Shown: positions 53,048-61,568 of the stretch, in pieces
Numbering within the stretch: position 1 is the first letter of the stretch
Layout: each line of letters starts with the position of its first letter
Assembly: GCF_900573985.1 (NCBI RefSeq)
Contig: NZ_UWOK01000001.1
Coordinates: 868,001-932,000 of the forward strand
Origin: Campylobacter showae
GTDB taxonomy: Bacteria; Campylobacterota; Campylobacteria; Campylobacterales; Campylobacteraceae
Direction of reading: 5' to 3'
Length of the DNA: 64,000 nucleotides
Translations under genes and position numbers: made by a program
Notes under the pieces: generated by a model
The model's database searches: none
Seen by the model: the letters and a program-made list of their open reading frames with translations, nothing else
What the model was told of the DNA's origin: nothing

Positions 53048-54366
53048 GGATCGCAGTCGTAGGCACGGGCTACGTGGGGCTAGTTAGCGGCGCGTGCCTA
53101 GCTAAAATGGGCAACGACGTCATATGCGTGGACGTGGACGAAGCAAAGATAAACGCTCTAAACAGCGGCGTTATACCGATCTATGAGCCCGGACTTTCTG
53201 AAATCGTGGCTGAGTGCAGGGCAAACGGCGCGCTCAAATTTAGCGTCGATATAAAAGAAGCCTTGGCGCACGCTAGCGTGCTATTTATCGCGGTGGGTAC
53301 GCCTATGGGCGCGGACGGGCAGGCCGATCTGCGATACGTGCTAGAAGTCGCAAAAAGCATCGGGCAAAATTTAACCTCGCCGTTAATCGTCGTGGATAAA
53401 TCAACCGTCCCCGTGGGTACGGCGGAGAAGGTAACCGAAGTGATCGCGGGCGAGCTAAAAAAGAGAAACATAGACGTCAAATTTGAGGTCGTCTCAAACC
53501 CCGAGTTTTTAAAAGAGGGCGCGGCGGTTGAGGACTTTTTAAAGCCAGACCGCGTCGTAGTGGGCGCTAGTAGCGAGTGGGGGCAAAGCGTTATGCGCGA
53601 GCTTTATGCGCCCTTTATGAAAAATCACGATAGATTTATCGCCATGGACGTAAAGTCCGCCGAGATGACCAAATACGCCGCAAATGCGATGCTAGCGACT
53701 AAAATCAGCTTTATAAACGAGATCGCGGGGATCTGCGAACGCGTGGGAGCGGACGTAAATTTGGTGCGAAAAGGCATCGGCAGCGACTCTCGCATCGGCT
53801 ATAGCTTTATATACCCCGGCTGCGGATACGGCGGCAGCTGCTTTCCAAAAGACGTCGAGGCGCTCATCTACACCGCTAGGCAAAACGGCTTTGAGCCGCA
53901 GGTTTTAAGCGCGGTTGAGGCTAGAAATGCGGCGCAAAAAACGGTACTTTTTGAAAAAATTTCAGCATTTTTCGGCGGAAATTTGAGCGGCAAAACGGTG
54001 GCGATTTGGGGTCTAGCTTTTAAACCAAATACCGATGATATGCGCGAGGCTAGCTCGCTAGTGCTCATAAAGGCGCTAGAAAACGCGGGCGCAAACGTCG
54101 TCGCCTACGATCCAAAGGCTGCAAACGAAGCAAAAAAATATCTACCTAACTCAAATTTAAAATTCGCCCCAAACAAATACGACGCGTTAAACGGCGCCGA
54201 TGCTCTCGCGCTCGTGACCGAGTGGAGCGAGTTTAGGTCGCCTGATTTTATGGAGATGAAACAGCGGCTAAAAAACGCCGTGATCTTTGACGGGCGCAAT
54301 CAATACGACGCGAAAAATCTGGCAAACTTGGGCTTTAAGTATTTCCAAATAGGAGTGAAATCATGA
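53044..54366 (+). CDS. ugd: UDP-glucose 6-dehydrogenase
   Basis: Oxidises UDP-glucose to UDP-glucuronate with NAD. The start is GTG at 53044, overlapping the galE stop. The 440 residues have VVGTGYVGLVSGACLAKMGNDV, VGTPMGADGQADL, VVDKSTVPVGTAEKV, GSDSRIGYSFIYPGCGYGGSCFPKD (catalytic C266), and IWGLAFKPNTDDMREASSL. The UDP-GlcA could be used directly or epimerised by the 49913 enzyme. Its presence inside the N-glycan operon is not seen in C. jejuni as far as I recall. Confidence 0.95.
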   Translation: MRIAVVGTGYVGLVSGACLAKMGNDVICVDVDEAKINALNSGVIPIYEPGLSEIVAECRANGALKFSVDIKEALAHASVLFIAVGTPMGADGQADLRYVLEVAKSIGQNLTSPLIVVDKSTVPVGTAEKVTEVIAGELKKRNIDVKFEVVSNPEFLKEGAAVEDFLKPDRVVVGASSEWGQSVMRELYAPFMKNHDRFIAMDVKSAEMTKYAANAMLATKISFINEIAGICERVGADVNLVRKGIGSDSRIGYSFIYPGCGYGGSCFPKDVEALIYTARQNGFEPQVLSAVEARNAAQKTVLFEKISAFFGGNLSGKTVAIWGLAFKPNTDDMREASSLVLIKALENAGANVVAYDPKAANEAKKYLPNSNLKFAPNKYDALNGADALALVTEWSEFRSPDFMEMKQRLKNAVIFDGRNQYDAKNLANLGFKYFQIGVKS

Positions 54367-54806
54367 GGAAAATTTTACTTTTTATCGCGACTTGCGTGCT
54401 GCCGCTTGCGCTTTTGGCGGGCGAAAACGCACCAAAAACCGAGGAAAATATTTTCGAGCTGCCTATCTCAAAGATGCCGCCTGATTATTTTAAATACGAA
54501 GTCGCATTTTTTAAAGAGATGCAAATCGACTGCAACTTCGCCTTGTTACTCGGCGGGAAACTCGAGGAAAAAGAGGACGCGAGCGGGATGTATTACGAAT
54601 TTAGCGGCGGCGACGAGCTAGCGCAAACGATGATGCTTTGCAAGGACGGAAAGAAAAAGAGGCGGGTTTATTATGAGCTCACTCAAATTTTACCGGGCGT
54701 TAGCCCTATTAAAATAATAACTCCGCAAGGCGTAGGCGCGGAAATAAGAGTGTATGAACGCGTAAAAACGATAGAATCAAAAAAATTAAAAAGGAAAAAT
54801 AAATGA
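54363..54806 (+). CDS. eco: Ecotin-type periplasmic serine protease inhibitor
   Basis: A 147-residue protein with a signal peptide (1-19, ending PLALLAG). The body matches ecotin: [29 protein letters not shown], the reactive loop with [12 protein letters not shown], and [15 protein letters not shown]. The predicted disulfide is C57-C93, the P1/P1' residues are M90-M91, as in E. coli ecotin. Ecotins inhibit trypsin-like proteases and elastase and can protect bacteria from host proteases such as neutrophil elastase. It overlaps both flanking nucleotide-sugar dehydrogenase genes by four bases (ATGA), so it is made with the glycan enzymes. Confidence 0.88.
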   Translation: MRKILLFIATCVLPLALLAGENAPKTEENIFELPISKMPPDYFKYEVAFFKEMQIDCNFALLLGGKLEEKEDASGMYYEFSGGDELAQTMMLCKDGKKKRRVYYELTQILPGVSPIKIITPQGVGAEIRVYERVKTIESKKLKRKNK

Positions 54807-56035
54807 AAATAGCCGTTATCGGACTAGGATACGTCGGGCTGCCTTTGGCGGCTGCATTTAGCGAAAAATATGAAGTCACGGGCTTTGACGTAAACGCTGC
54901 CCGCATAGAGGAGCTTAAAAGCGGGTATGATCGCACGCTAGAGCTAAGCGCCGAGCAGATGAAAAAAGCGATAGAAAGCGGTATGAAATTTAGCCTAAAT
55001 TTGGACGATATAAAGGATTGTAATTTCTTTATCGTTACCGTCCCGACGCCGATCGATAAAAACAAGCGTCCAGATTTGACGCCAGTGGTAAAAGCCACGC
55101 AAAGCGTCGCAAAGGTACTAAAAAAGGGCGATATCGTCGTGTATGAAAGCACGGTGTATCCGGGCGTTACGGAGGAGATCTGCGTGCCGCTGCTTGAGCA
55201 AAGCGGGCTTAAATTTAACGAGGACTTTTTCTGCGGATACTCGCCTGAGCGCATAAATCCGGGCGACAAAGAGCACACGGTAACTAAAATCAAAAAAATC
55301 ACTAGCGGCTCGACGCCCGAGGTAGCCGACAAGGTCGATGAGGTCTATCGCTCGATCATAACGGCCGGCACGCACAAAGCGCCTACTATAAAGGTCGCCG
55401 AGGCCGCCAAGGTCATCGAAAACACTCAGCGCGATATAAATATCGCCTTTATGAACGAGCTTGCGATGATATTTAACAAGATGAACATCGACACGAACGC
55501 CGTTTTGCAGGCGGCGGGCACGAAGTGGAATTTCTTAAATTTCCGCCCGGGCCTAGTCGGCGGCCACTGCATCGGCGTAGATCCATACTATCTCACGCAC
55601 AAGGCGCAGGAGCTGGGCTTTCATCCCGAGATGATCCTAGCCGGACGCCGTATAAACGACAATATGGGCAAATACGCCGCCGATCAGGTCGTAAAACTGA
55701 TGATAAAAAGGGGCGTTTTGATAAATTCGGCTCGCGTTTTGGTGCTTGGGCTTACGTTTAAAGAAAACTGCCCCGACATCCGCAACTCGCGCGTGATAGA
55801 CGTGATCGAGGAGCTTAGGGATTTTGGTTGCAGTGTGGACGTCTACGATCCGTGGGCGGACGAAGCGGAGGTAAAGCGCGAATACGGTATCGCGCCGCTA
55901 AAAAGCTTTGACGAAGCGGACTACGACTGCGTCGTGATCGCCGTCGCACACGATAAATTTAAAGGGTTAAAATTTAGCAAAGCGCTCGTTTACGATATCA
56001 AAAACGTTTACGAAAACGCTGACGCAAGGCTGTAA
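54803..56035 (+). CDS. UDP-N-acetyl-D-hexosamine dehydrogenase (WbpO/TviB type)
   Basis: A 410-residue nucleotide-sugar dehydrogenase with [97 protein letters not shown], and [23 protein letters not shown] with the catalytic C256. These motifs mark the group that oxidises UDP-GalNAc or UDP-GlcNAc to the uronate, rather than UDP-glucose. It would give a HexNAcA precursor for the glycan built by the downstream genes. Exact substrate not certain. Confidence 0.92.
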   Translation: MKIAVIGLGYVGLPLAAAFSEKYEVTGFDVNAARIEELKSGYDRTLELSAEQMKKAIESGMKFSLNLDDIKDCNFFIVTVPTPIDKNKRPDLTPVVKATQSVAKVLKKGDIVVYESTVYPGVTEEICVPLLEQSGLKFNEDFFCGYSPERINPGDKEHTVTKIKKITSGSTPEVADKVDEVYRSIITAGTHKAPTIKVAEAAKVIENTQRDINIAFMNELAMIFNKMNIDTNAVLQAAGTKWNFLNFRPGLVGGHCIGVDPYYLTHKAQELGFHPEMILAGRRINDNMGKYAADQVVKLMIKRGVLINSARVLVLGLTFKENCPDIRNSRVIDVIEELRDFGCSVDVYDPWADEAEVKREYGIAPLKSFDEADYDCVVIAVAHDKFKGLKFSKALVYDIKNVYENADARL

Positions 56036-57549
56036 TGCTCGTAAATTTGATCAGCTCCATCGTCGTTTTTATCGTCTCGATGGGGATAAATTTTTTCCTC
56101 ACGCCCTACATCCTAAAAAGCCTAGGCAACGAAGCCTACGGCTTTGTCGGGCTGTCTAACGCTATCGTGGCTTACGCCCTAGTCGTAACCGCTGCGATAA
56201 ACTCGGTTAGCGGCCGCTTCGTCGCGTACGAGTGGCACAGAGGCGACAACTGCGCGGCAAACGCCTACTACTCGTCGGTTCTAGTCGTAAATATCTTTTT
56301 TTGCGTTCTTATTTTGCTTGGCGCGGGTATTTTTATCTTAAATTTGCAAAGCGTGCTAAACGTGAGCGACGCGCTACTAGGCGACGTGCGGCTTACTTTC
56401 GCGTTTTATTTTATAAATTTTTGCGTCGGACTTTTTAACGGCGTCATCAGCGTATCGATGTTTATCAAAAACAAGCTTTACATCATCTCCGTTCGCAACG
56501 CCGCGTCTAGCGCCATTTTAGCCGCTCTCATCGTAGCGCTTTTTTATTTTTTTAGACCGATGATCGCCTATATCGCGATCTCCGCTCTAGTTGCGTCGCT
56601 CTTTGTTTTTTTTACGAGCGTTTGGGTTTCGCGCCGCATCACTCCCGAGCTTAAATTTAACCCGCGAGAATTTGACTTTGCACGTATAAAAGAGCTTTTG
56701 AAATCTGGCGTCTATAATAGCTTTAACGCCCTAAACCGCGTGCTTATGAGCGGTATGGATCTGTTTATCTGCAACATATTTTTAAGCGCTAACGCGACGG
56801 GAATTTTAGCCGTTTCAAAGGCGGCTCCGATCATTTTAGAGAGCTTTGTAGCGCAGCTTAGCGCGATATTTGCGCCCAAATTCGTCGAGCACTACTCCAA
56901 ATCAAATTTGACCGCGCTTGTTGCGGAGGCTAAATTTTCGATGCGAGTTACGGCATTTGTCATGAGCGTACCAGCGGCCATTTTCGTGGCTTTCGGGCGC
57001 GAATTTTACACGCTTTGGTTGCCTTTTAAAAACGCGGACGAGATAAATCTAATCTATAATCTCTCGATGATAACTCTAGTGCCGATTATATTTATCAGCT
57101 ACGTTTTTTCTCTATTTAATCTCGACAGTGCGACCAATAAACTAAAACGCCCCGCGATAGCAAACACGATTTTGGGCGCGGGCACGATTTTGGCGCAGAT
57201 TGCCGTGCTTAAATTTACGGACTACGGCATTTACGGTATGACGGCCGTCGGCGCCGCGCTTTATTCGGTGCGCATTTTGGGATTTGACCTCATAAACGCC
57301 GCGTTAAATTTGAGCTTGCCGCTTACTACTTTTTACGGCGTTTATTTTAAAAATTTAGCCGTTTTCGCGGCCGTTTGCGGACTATTTTTTTGGCTGCGAA
57401 ATTTTGTGCAGATTTCAAGCTGGGGCGAATTTGCCGCGTATTCGGCGGTTTTGCTTGCGCTCGGTTACGCTGCGAGCCTATTTTTGATATTTGACAAAAG
57501 AGAACAGCTAGTCGTGATAAATAAAATCAAATCAAAGTTTAAAAGATGA
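56035..57549 (+). CDS. wzx: Wzx-type oligosaccharide flippase
   Basis: A 504-residue protein of the polysaccharide flippase (MOP) superfamily with about 12-14 hydrophobic segments; it starts VNLISSIVVFIVSMGINFFLTPYILKSLGNEAYGF, the family N-terminal block, and continues with NSFNALNRVLMSGMDLFICNIFLSANATGILAVSKAAPIILESF. It moves lipid-linked glycans across the inner membrane without ATP hydrolysis. It occupies the place where C. jejuni has the ABC transporter pglK, between galE and pglH. Its ATG overlaps the last base of the preceding stop. Confidence 0.88.
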   Translation: MLVNLISSIVVFIVSMGINFFLTPYILKSLGNEAYGFVGLSNAIVAYALVVTAAINSVSGRFVAYEWHRGDNCAANAYYSSVLVVNIFFCVLILLGAGIFILNLQSVLNVSDALLGDVRLTFAFYFINFCVGLFNGVISVSMFIKNKLYIISVRNAASSAILAALIVALFYFFRPMIAYIAISALVASLFVFFTSVWVSRRITPELKFNPREFDFARIKELLKSGVYNSFNALNRVLMSGMDLFICNIFLSANATGILAVSKAAPIILESFVAQLSAIFAPKFVEHYSKSNLTALVAEAKFSMRVTAFVMSVPAAIFVAFGREFYTLWLPFKNADEINLIYNLSMITLVPIIFISYVFSLFNLDSATNKLKRPAIANTILGAGTILAQIAVLKFTDYGIYGMTAVGAALYSVRILGFDLINAALNLSLPLTTFYGVYFKNLAVFAAVCGLFFWLRNFVQISSWGEFAAYSAVLLALGYAASLFLIFDKREQLVVINKIKSKFKR

Positions 57550-58301
57550 AAAATTTAGTATTCGTTATCTCGCTAAAAAGCGACGAGACGCGCCGCGAAA
57601 AGCTAAAAGAGCGGTTTAAAAACTACGGCGAATTTAAGCTCGTCGAAGCGACCGACGGTAGAGCGATGAGCGCAAAGGAGTACTACGGCTACGCGCTGCC
57701 TAGCCTTGAGGCTTACGGCAGGCTGTTAAGCCCGTCCGAGGTCGGCTGCTCGCTATCTCATGTGCGCGCTTACGAGGAGTTTTTAAAAAGCAACGCCCGG
57801 TTTGCGCTCATCTTAGAAGACGACGTTATCGGAGGCGAGGACGGCGTGAAAAAGGCGTTTGAAACGGCTGCAAAGATGGATGCGGGCTCGGTGCTCATTT
57901 GCGGCGCGCAGGATGGGCTGGAGGGGCGGTTTAGCGCATTCGGTAAAAAGCTAGAAGATGATTTTTGGCTGGTCTCAAAGCGCTCTTACGGCACGATCTA
58001 CCGAGCGGCTGCTTACGTGCTTGATAGGCGCGCGGCAGAAGCGATTTTGCAAACGCACAAAAAGGCGCTTTGCGTGGCCGATTTTTGGCGGATTTTACTT
58101 TTGCAAAACGGCTTAAAGATGTATTTTAGCGATATTTTCGCGCATCCGACCGATTTAGCGGACTCAAATATCCAAGCCGAGCGGGTGCAAAGAGCGCAGG
58201 CAAAAGTCTCACCGCTAGCTCGTCTAAATAGCTTAAAATATGTCGCCGCAACGCGCTTTGAAGCGGTAATTTTGGGCTATGAGCGGATATTTAAAAGATA
58301 A
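57546..58301 (+). CDS. Glycosyltransferase family 25
   Basis: A 251-residue GT25 protein (LPS galactosyltransferase-type): NLVFVISLKSDETRREKLKERF, SPSEVGCSLSHVRAYEEFL and FALILEDDVIGGE with the EDD motif, then SVLICGAQDGLEGR and KRSYGTIYRAAAYVLDRRAAEAIL. Probably adds galactose or a related sugar. It overlaps the flippase gene, is separated from pglH by 93 bases, and is not part of the C. jejuni pgl set as I recall. It may decorate the N-glycan. Confidence 0.85.
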   Translation: MKNLVFVISLKSDETRREKLKERFKNYGEFKLVEATDGRAMSAKEYYGYALPSLEAYGRLLSPSEVGCSLSHVRAYEEFLKSNARFALILEDDVIGGEDGVKKAFETAAKMDAGSVLICGAQDGLEGRFSAFGKKLEDDFWLVSKRSYGTIYRAAAYVLDRRAAEAILQTHKKALCVADFWRILLLQNGLKMYFSDIFAHPTDLADSNIQAERVQRAQAKVSPLARLNSLKYVAATRFEAVILGYERIFKR

Positions 58302-58394
58302 GAAACTAAGCGATTATAAAGCTCAAAATTTATAAAATCAGTAATTTTGAAGATTTATTAAATTTTCGCGCATCGATTAAAATTTGGAGAGAGA

Positions 58395-59459
58395 ATGAAG
58401 GTTTTATTTATAATTTCGACCCTGCAAGCAGGCGGCGCCGAGCGCGTTATGAGCTTGCTAGCGAGCTATTTTGCGAAATTTCACGACGTAACGCTTTTAA
58501 AATTTGACACCAAACCACCGTTTTACGAGCTAGACGAGAGGATAAAGCTGATAGATTTGCCTTTCCCGATGGTGAAAAAGGGGTTTTTCGCAAATTTAAT
58601 AAGGCGCGTGAAAAAGTTTTTTTATCAGCGAAATTTGATCAAAAACGGCGACTTCGACGTCGTTATATCCTCGATGGACAGTACCAATATCAACGTGATT
58701 TTGTCGAATTTATTTATAAACAAGCCGCTTTTTATCAGCGAGCATTCAAGCGCCGATTTTTTCAAAGGGCGCGGCTGGCTGTTTTTGCGCCGTTTGCTCT
58801 ATCCGCTAGCTAGCGGACTCACGGTCCTTACGAAAGAGGACTACGAATACTATAGCTTCGTAAAAAATAAAACCGTTATGTACAATCCGATGTTTGAAGC
58901 CAAAAAGCAGGGCTTGCCGAAGGAAAATATCATCCTTTTCGTCGGCCGTCTAATCTCGCTTAAAGGTTGCGACGTATTTTTAAAGGCTATGAGCCTAGTC
59001 GATAAAGAGCTTTTAAAAGACTGGAAAATCGTGATAGCGGGCGCTGGCGAAGAGAGGCAAAGGCTAGAGCTCATCGCGCACGAGCAGCTACATCTGGATG
59101 CCGAATTTATCGGGCAAACAAGCGACGTAGCTTCGCTTTACGAAAGGGCTAAAATCCTCGTCTCAAGCTCTAAAACCGAGGGCTTGCCAAACGTTTTAAT
59201 CGAGAGCGTATTTTTTAACTGCGCCAGGGTAGCGACTGCGACAAGCGGTGCAAAAGAGCTCATCGAGGACGGCAAGGACGGATTTTTGGTGCCGATAGAC
59301 GACGTAAAAGCGCTCGGAAGCAAAATCGAACTTTTGATGCGCGACGAGGGGCTAAGACAGGAGCTTGTAAACAATGCTAGCGAGCGTGAAAATAGCTTTA
59401 AAACCGATCAAATTTATCAAAAGTGGATGGATTTTATCACTCAAAATATAAAGGGCTAA
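58395..59459 (+). CDS. pglH: PglH-like GalNAc transferase
   Basis: A 354-residue GT4 enzyme resembling C. jejuni PglH, which adds terminal GalNAc units to the lipid-linked N-glycan. Shared blocks: STLQAGGAERVMSLLASYF, SSMDSTNINVILSN, LFISEHSSADFFKGRGWLFLRRLLYPLA, ILFVGRLISLKGCDVFLKAMSLVDK, IAGAGEERQRLE, SSKTEGLPNVLIESVFF and NNASERE. GGAG at about 58387 precedes the ATG. Followed after one base by pglI, in the order found in C. jejuni. Confidence 0.87.
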   Translation: MKVLFIISTLQAGGAERVMSLLASYFAKFHDVTLLKFDTKPPFYELDERIKLIDLPFPMVKKGFFANLIRRVKKFFYQRNLIKNGDFDVVISSMDSTNINVILSNLFINKPLFISEHSSADFFKGRGWLFLRRLLYPLASGLTVLTKEDYEYYSFVKNKTVMYNPMFEAKKQGLPKENIILFVGRLISLKGCDVFLKAMSLVDKELLKDWKIVIAGAGEERQRLELIAHEQLHLDAEFIGQTSDVASLYERAKILVSSSKTEGLPNVLIESVFFNCARVATATSGAKELIEDGKDGFLVPIDDVKALGSKIELLMRDEGLRQELVNNASERENSFKTDQIYQKWMDFITQNIKG

Positions 59460-59460
59460 A

Positions 59461-60444
59461 ATGCTAAAAGTAAGCATAATAATCCCAACCTACAACCGCA
59501 AAGAGCTTTTTGAAGCCGCCCTAAAAAGCGCGCTGGCTCAAGACTACGAAAATAAAGAAATCATAATCAGCGACGACAACTCAAACGACGGCACGCGCGA
59601 GCTCGCGCAAAGCTACGTCGCCAAATTTGACAACGTAAAATACGTCTTAAACCAAACTTACGACCGCGGCCCAAACGGCAATAAAAACAACGGCTTTGAT
59701 CACGCTAGCGGCGATGCTTTCGTGATACTAGACGACGATGACTTGCTAATAGAAGGCGCCATAAGCAAGATGGCGGCCGTGCTAGAGCAGGGGTATGCTA
59801 GCGTATGGGCGAACTGTTATTTTGAGATCGACGGCGAGCCGACGACGAAATTTTCGGGATTTGGACTGAGTAAAAGCGGGGAAATTTCGCCGCAGGACTA
59901 CTACGACGGCAAGATAACGGGCGAGTTTTTGATAATGTTTCGCCGCGACGCCATCGGTCAGAGGCGCTTTAAAAAGGGGCTTTACGGTAGTGAAAATACG
60001 CTTTGGATCTATCTTTTTGACCTTCCTGCTTACTACCTGCACGATGCCGTGCGTATTTACCGCTTTCACCGCAGCGACAGCGTCACGATAAACTCGTTTA
60101 AACGCCCGCTTTGCATAATGAAAGGCTACGCTATGACTGCGGAGCTTATTTTGCAAAAGATCGCCGAGAAAAACGCTCAAGCTAGCGCAAGCGGCTCAAA
60201 TTCGGCCGAGCCGAAATTTCGCGTAAACGATGCTCATATCGCGATCCTATACAAAATGGCGGCGTATTATGCTAAATTCGGCGGCGAATACAAAAAAATG
60301 TACGAATATCTTTTTAAAAGCCTCAAATTTAAATTTACAAAAGAAGCGCTTGCAATGCTGATTTTAAGCCCATTTCCAAAGTCGATGATTTTGTTTTTAA
60401 CTAAAATTCGCGTTTGGATATATAAAAAAACGCACGGCGAATGA
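59461..60444 (+). CDS. pglI: PglI-like branching glycosyltransferase (family 2)
   Basis: A 327-residue GT2 enzyme close in motif pattern to C. jejuni PglI, which adds the branching glucose to the N-glycan. SIIIPTYNRKELFEAALKSALAQDYENKEIIISDDNSNDGT, GPNGNKNNGFDHASGD (nearly as in PglI), FVILDDDDLL (DXD), KFSGFGLSKSGEISPQDYYDGKITGEF, and YKMAAYYAKFGGEYKKMYEYLFKSLKFK. A short insert ASASGSNSAEPKF near residue 245. Overlaps pglJ by four bases. The sugar it transfers here may differ. Confidence 0.88.
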   Translation: MLKVSIIIPTYNRKELFEAALKSALAQDYENKEIIISDDNSNDGTRELAQSYVAKFDNVKYVLNQTYDRGPNGNKNNGFDHASGDAFVILDDDDLLIEGAISKMAAVLEQGYASVWANCYFEIDGEPTTKFSGFGLSKSGEISPQDYYDGKITGEFLIMFRRDAIGQRRFKKGLYGSENTLWIYLFDLPAYYLHDAVRIYRFHRSDSVTINSFKRPLCIMKGYAMTAELILQKIAEKNAQASASGSNSAEPKFRVNDAHIAILYKMAAYYAKFGGEYKKMYEYLFKSLKFKFTKEALAMLILSPFPKSMILFLTKIRVWIYKKTHGE

Positions 60445-61568
60445 AAAAATTAGCCGTTTTTCTCTACTCGATGGGGCCTGGCGGCGCGGAGCGCGTGGTC
60501 TCAAATCTGCTCCCGGCTCTGTGCGAAAAATACGAAGTTCATCTCGTTTTGATGAGCGAGGTCGTAGCCTACGAGATACCAAGTGCGGTAAAAATTCACT
60601 TCCTCGAGCGCTCGGATCCTTATGAAAGCGGCGTAAAAAAGCTTTTTCGACTAGCTTTTGCGCTACCCTCTTTAGCTCTAAAATACAAAAAACTTTGCGA
60701 AAATATGGGCGTCGACGCGCATTTTGTTTTAATGAATCGTCCTTGCTACGCGGCTTTAGCGGCTAAAATTTTAGGCCTAAAAGGACGGATGGTGATAAGC
60801 GAGCGCAGCTGCCCGTCGGTCATCTATAAAAGTGGCCTTAGCGGGCTTGCCAATAGAATTTTAGTTAAGGCGCTCTATCCTAGAGCCGATCTGATTTTGG
60901 CCAACGCGCAGGGAAACGCCGAGGATCTAGTGCGAAATTTCGGCTGCGACGGGGAAAAGACGAAGGTACTATATAATGCGGTTGATTTAGCAGCGATAAA
61001 AACTCTTACCGATGAGCCGCTAGAGGATAAATTTAAGCCGTTTTTTCTAAATATCGGGCGGCTTGATAGCGGTAAAAATCAAGCGATGTTAATAAGAATA
61101 ATCGCAAATTTAAACGACGAGCGCGCGACGCTTGGGATTTTAGGCAAGGGGCCTTTGCAAGTCGAGCTTCAAAATTTGATCGACGAGCTTGGCGTAAGCT
61201 CGCGCGTAAAGCTACTAGGCACGGACAAAAATCCGTTTAAATTTATCAAAAACGCGCAGTGTTTTGTCTGCGCTTCGATGTTTGAAGGCTTTTCAAACGT
61301 ACTTTTAGAGGCGCTTGCCTGCGAGAGATTTATCATCTCCACCGATCACAAAAGCGGCGCTAGAGAGCTTCTTGGCGACAATGAATACGGCGTTTTAACG
61401 CCCGTTGATGACGAAAAAGCGATGGAGACTGCGATGAGGCGAGCGCTTGAGGATGAAAATTTGAGGCGGGATTACGAAAAAAAAGCGTACGGCCGCGTAG
61501 TAAAATTTGATAAAAACGCCGTCGCGGCGCAGCTCATAGGATACTTAGAGGGTAAAAATGTCGAGTAA
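60441..61568 (+). CDS. pglJ: PglJ-like GalNAc transferase
   Basis: A 375-residue GT4 enzyme resembling C. jejuni PglJ, which adds the second GalNAc. Shared blocks: LAVFLYSMGPGGAERVVSNLLPAL, IHFLERSDP, LALKYKKLCENMGVDA, LNRPCYAALAAKILG, LYPRADLILANAQGN, GRLDSGKNQAMLIRI, FVCASMFEGFSNVLLEALAC and ISTDHKSGARELLGDNEYG. Overlaps pglI upstream and pglB downstream (11 bases). Confidence 0.9.
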   Translation: MKKLAVFLYSMGPGGAERVVSNLLPALCEKYEVHLVLMSEVVAYEIPSAVKIHFLERSDPYESGVKKLFRLAFALPSLALKYKKLCENMGVDAHFVLMNRPCYAALAAKILGLKGRMVISERSCPSVIYKSGLSGLANRILVKALYPRADLILANAQGNAEDLVRNFGCDGEKTKVLYNAVDLAAIKTLTDEPLEDKFKPFFLNIGRLDSGKNQAMLIRIIANLNDERATLGILGKGPLQVELQNLIDELGVSSRVKLLGTDKNPFKFIKNAQCFVCASMFEGFSNVLLEALACERFIISTDHKSGARELLGDNEYGVLTPVDDEKAMETAMRRALEDENLRRDYEKKAYGRVVKFDKNAVAAQLIGYLEGKNVE

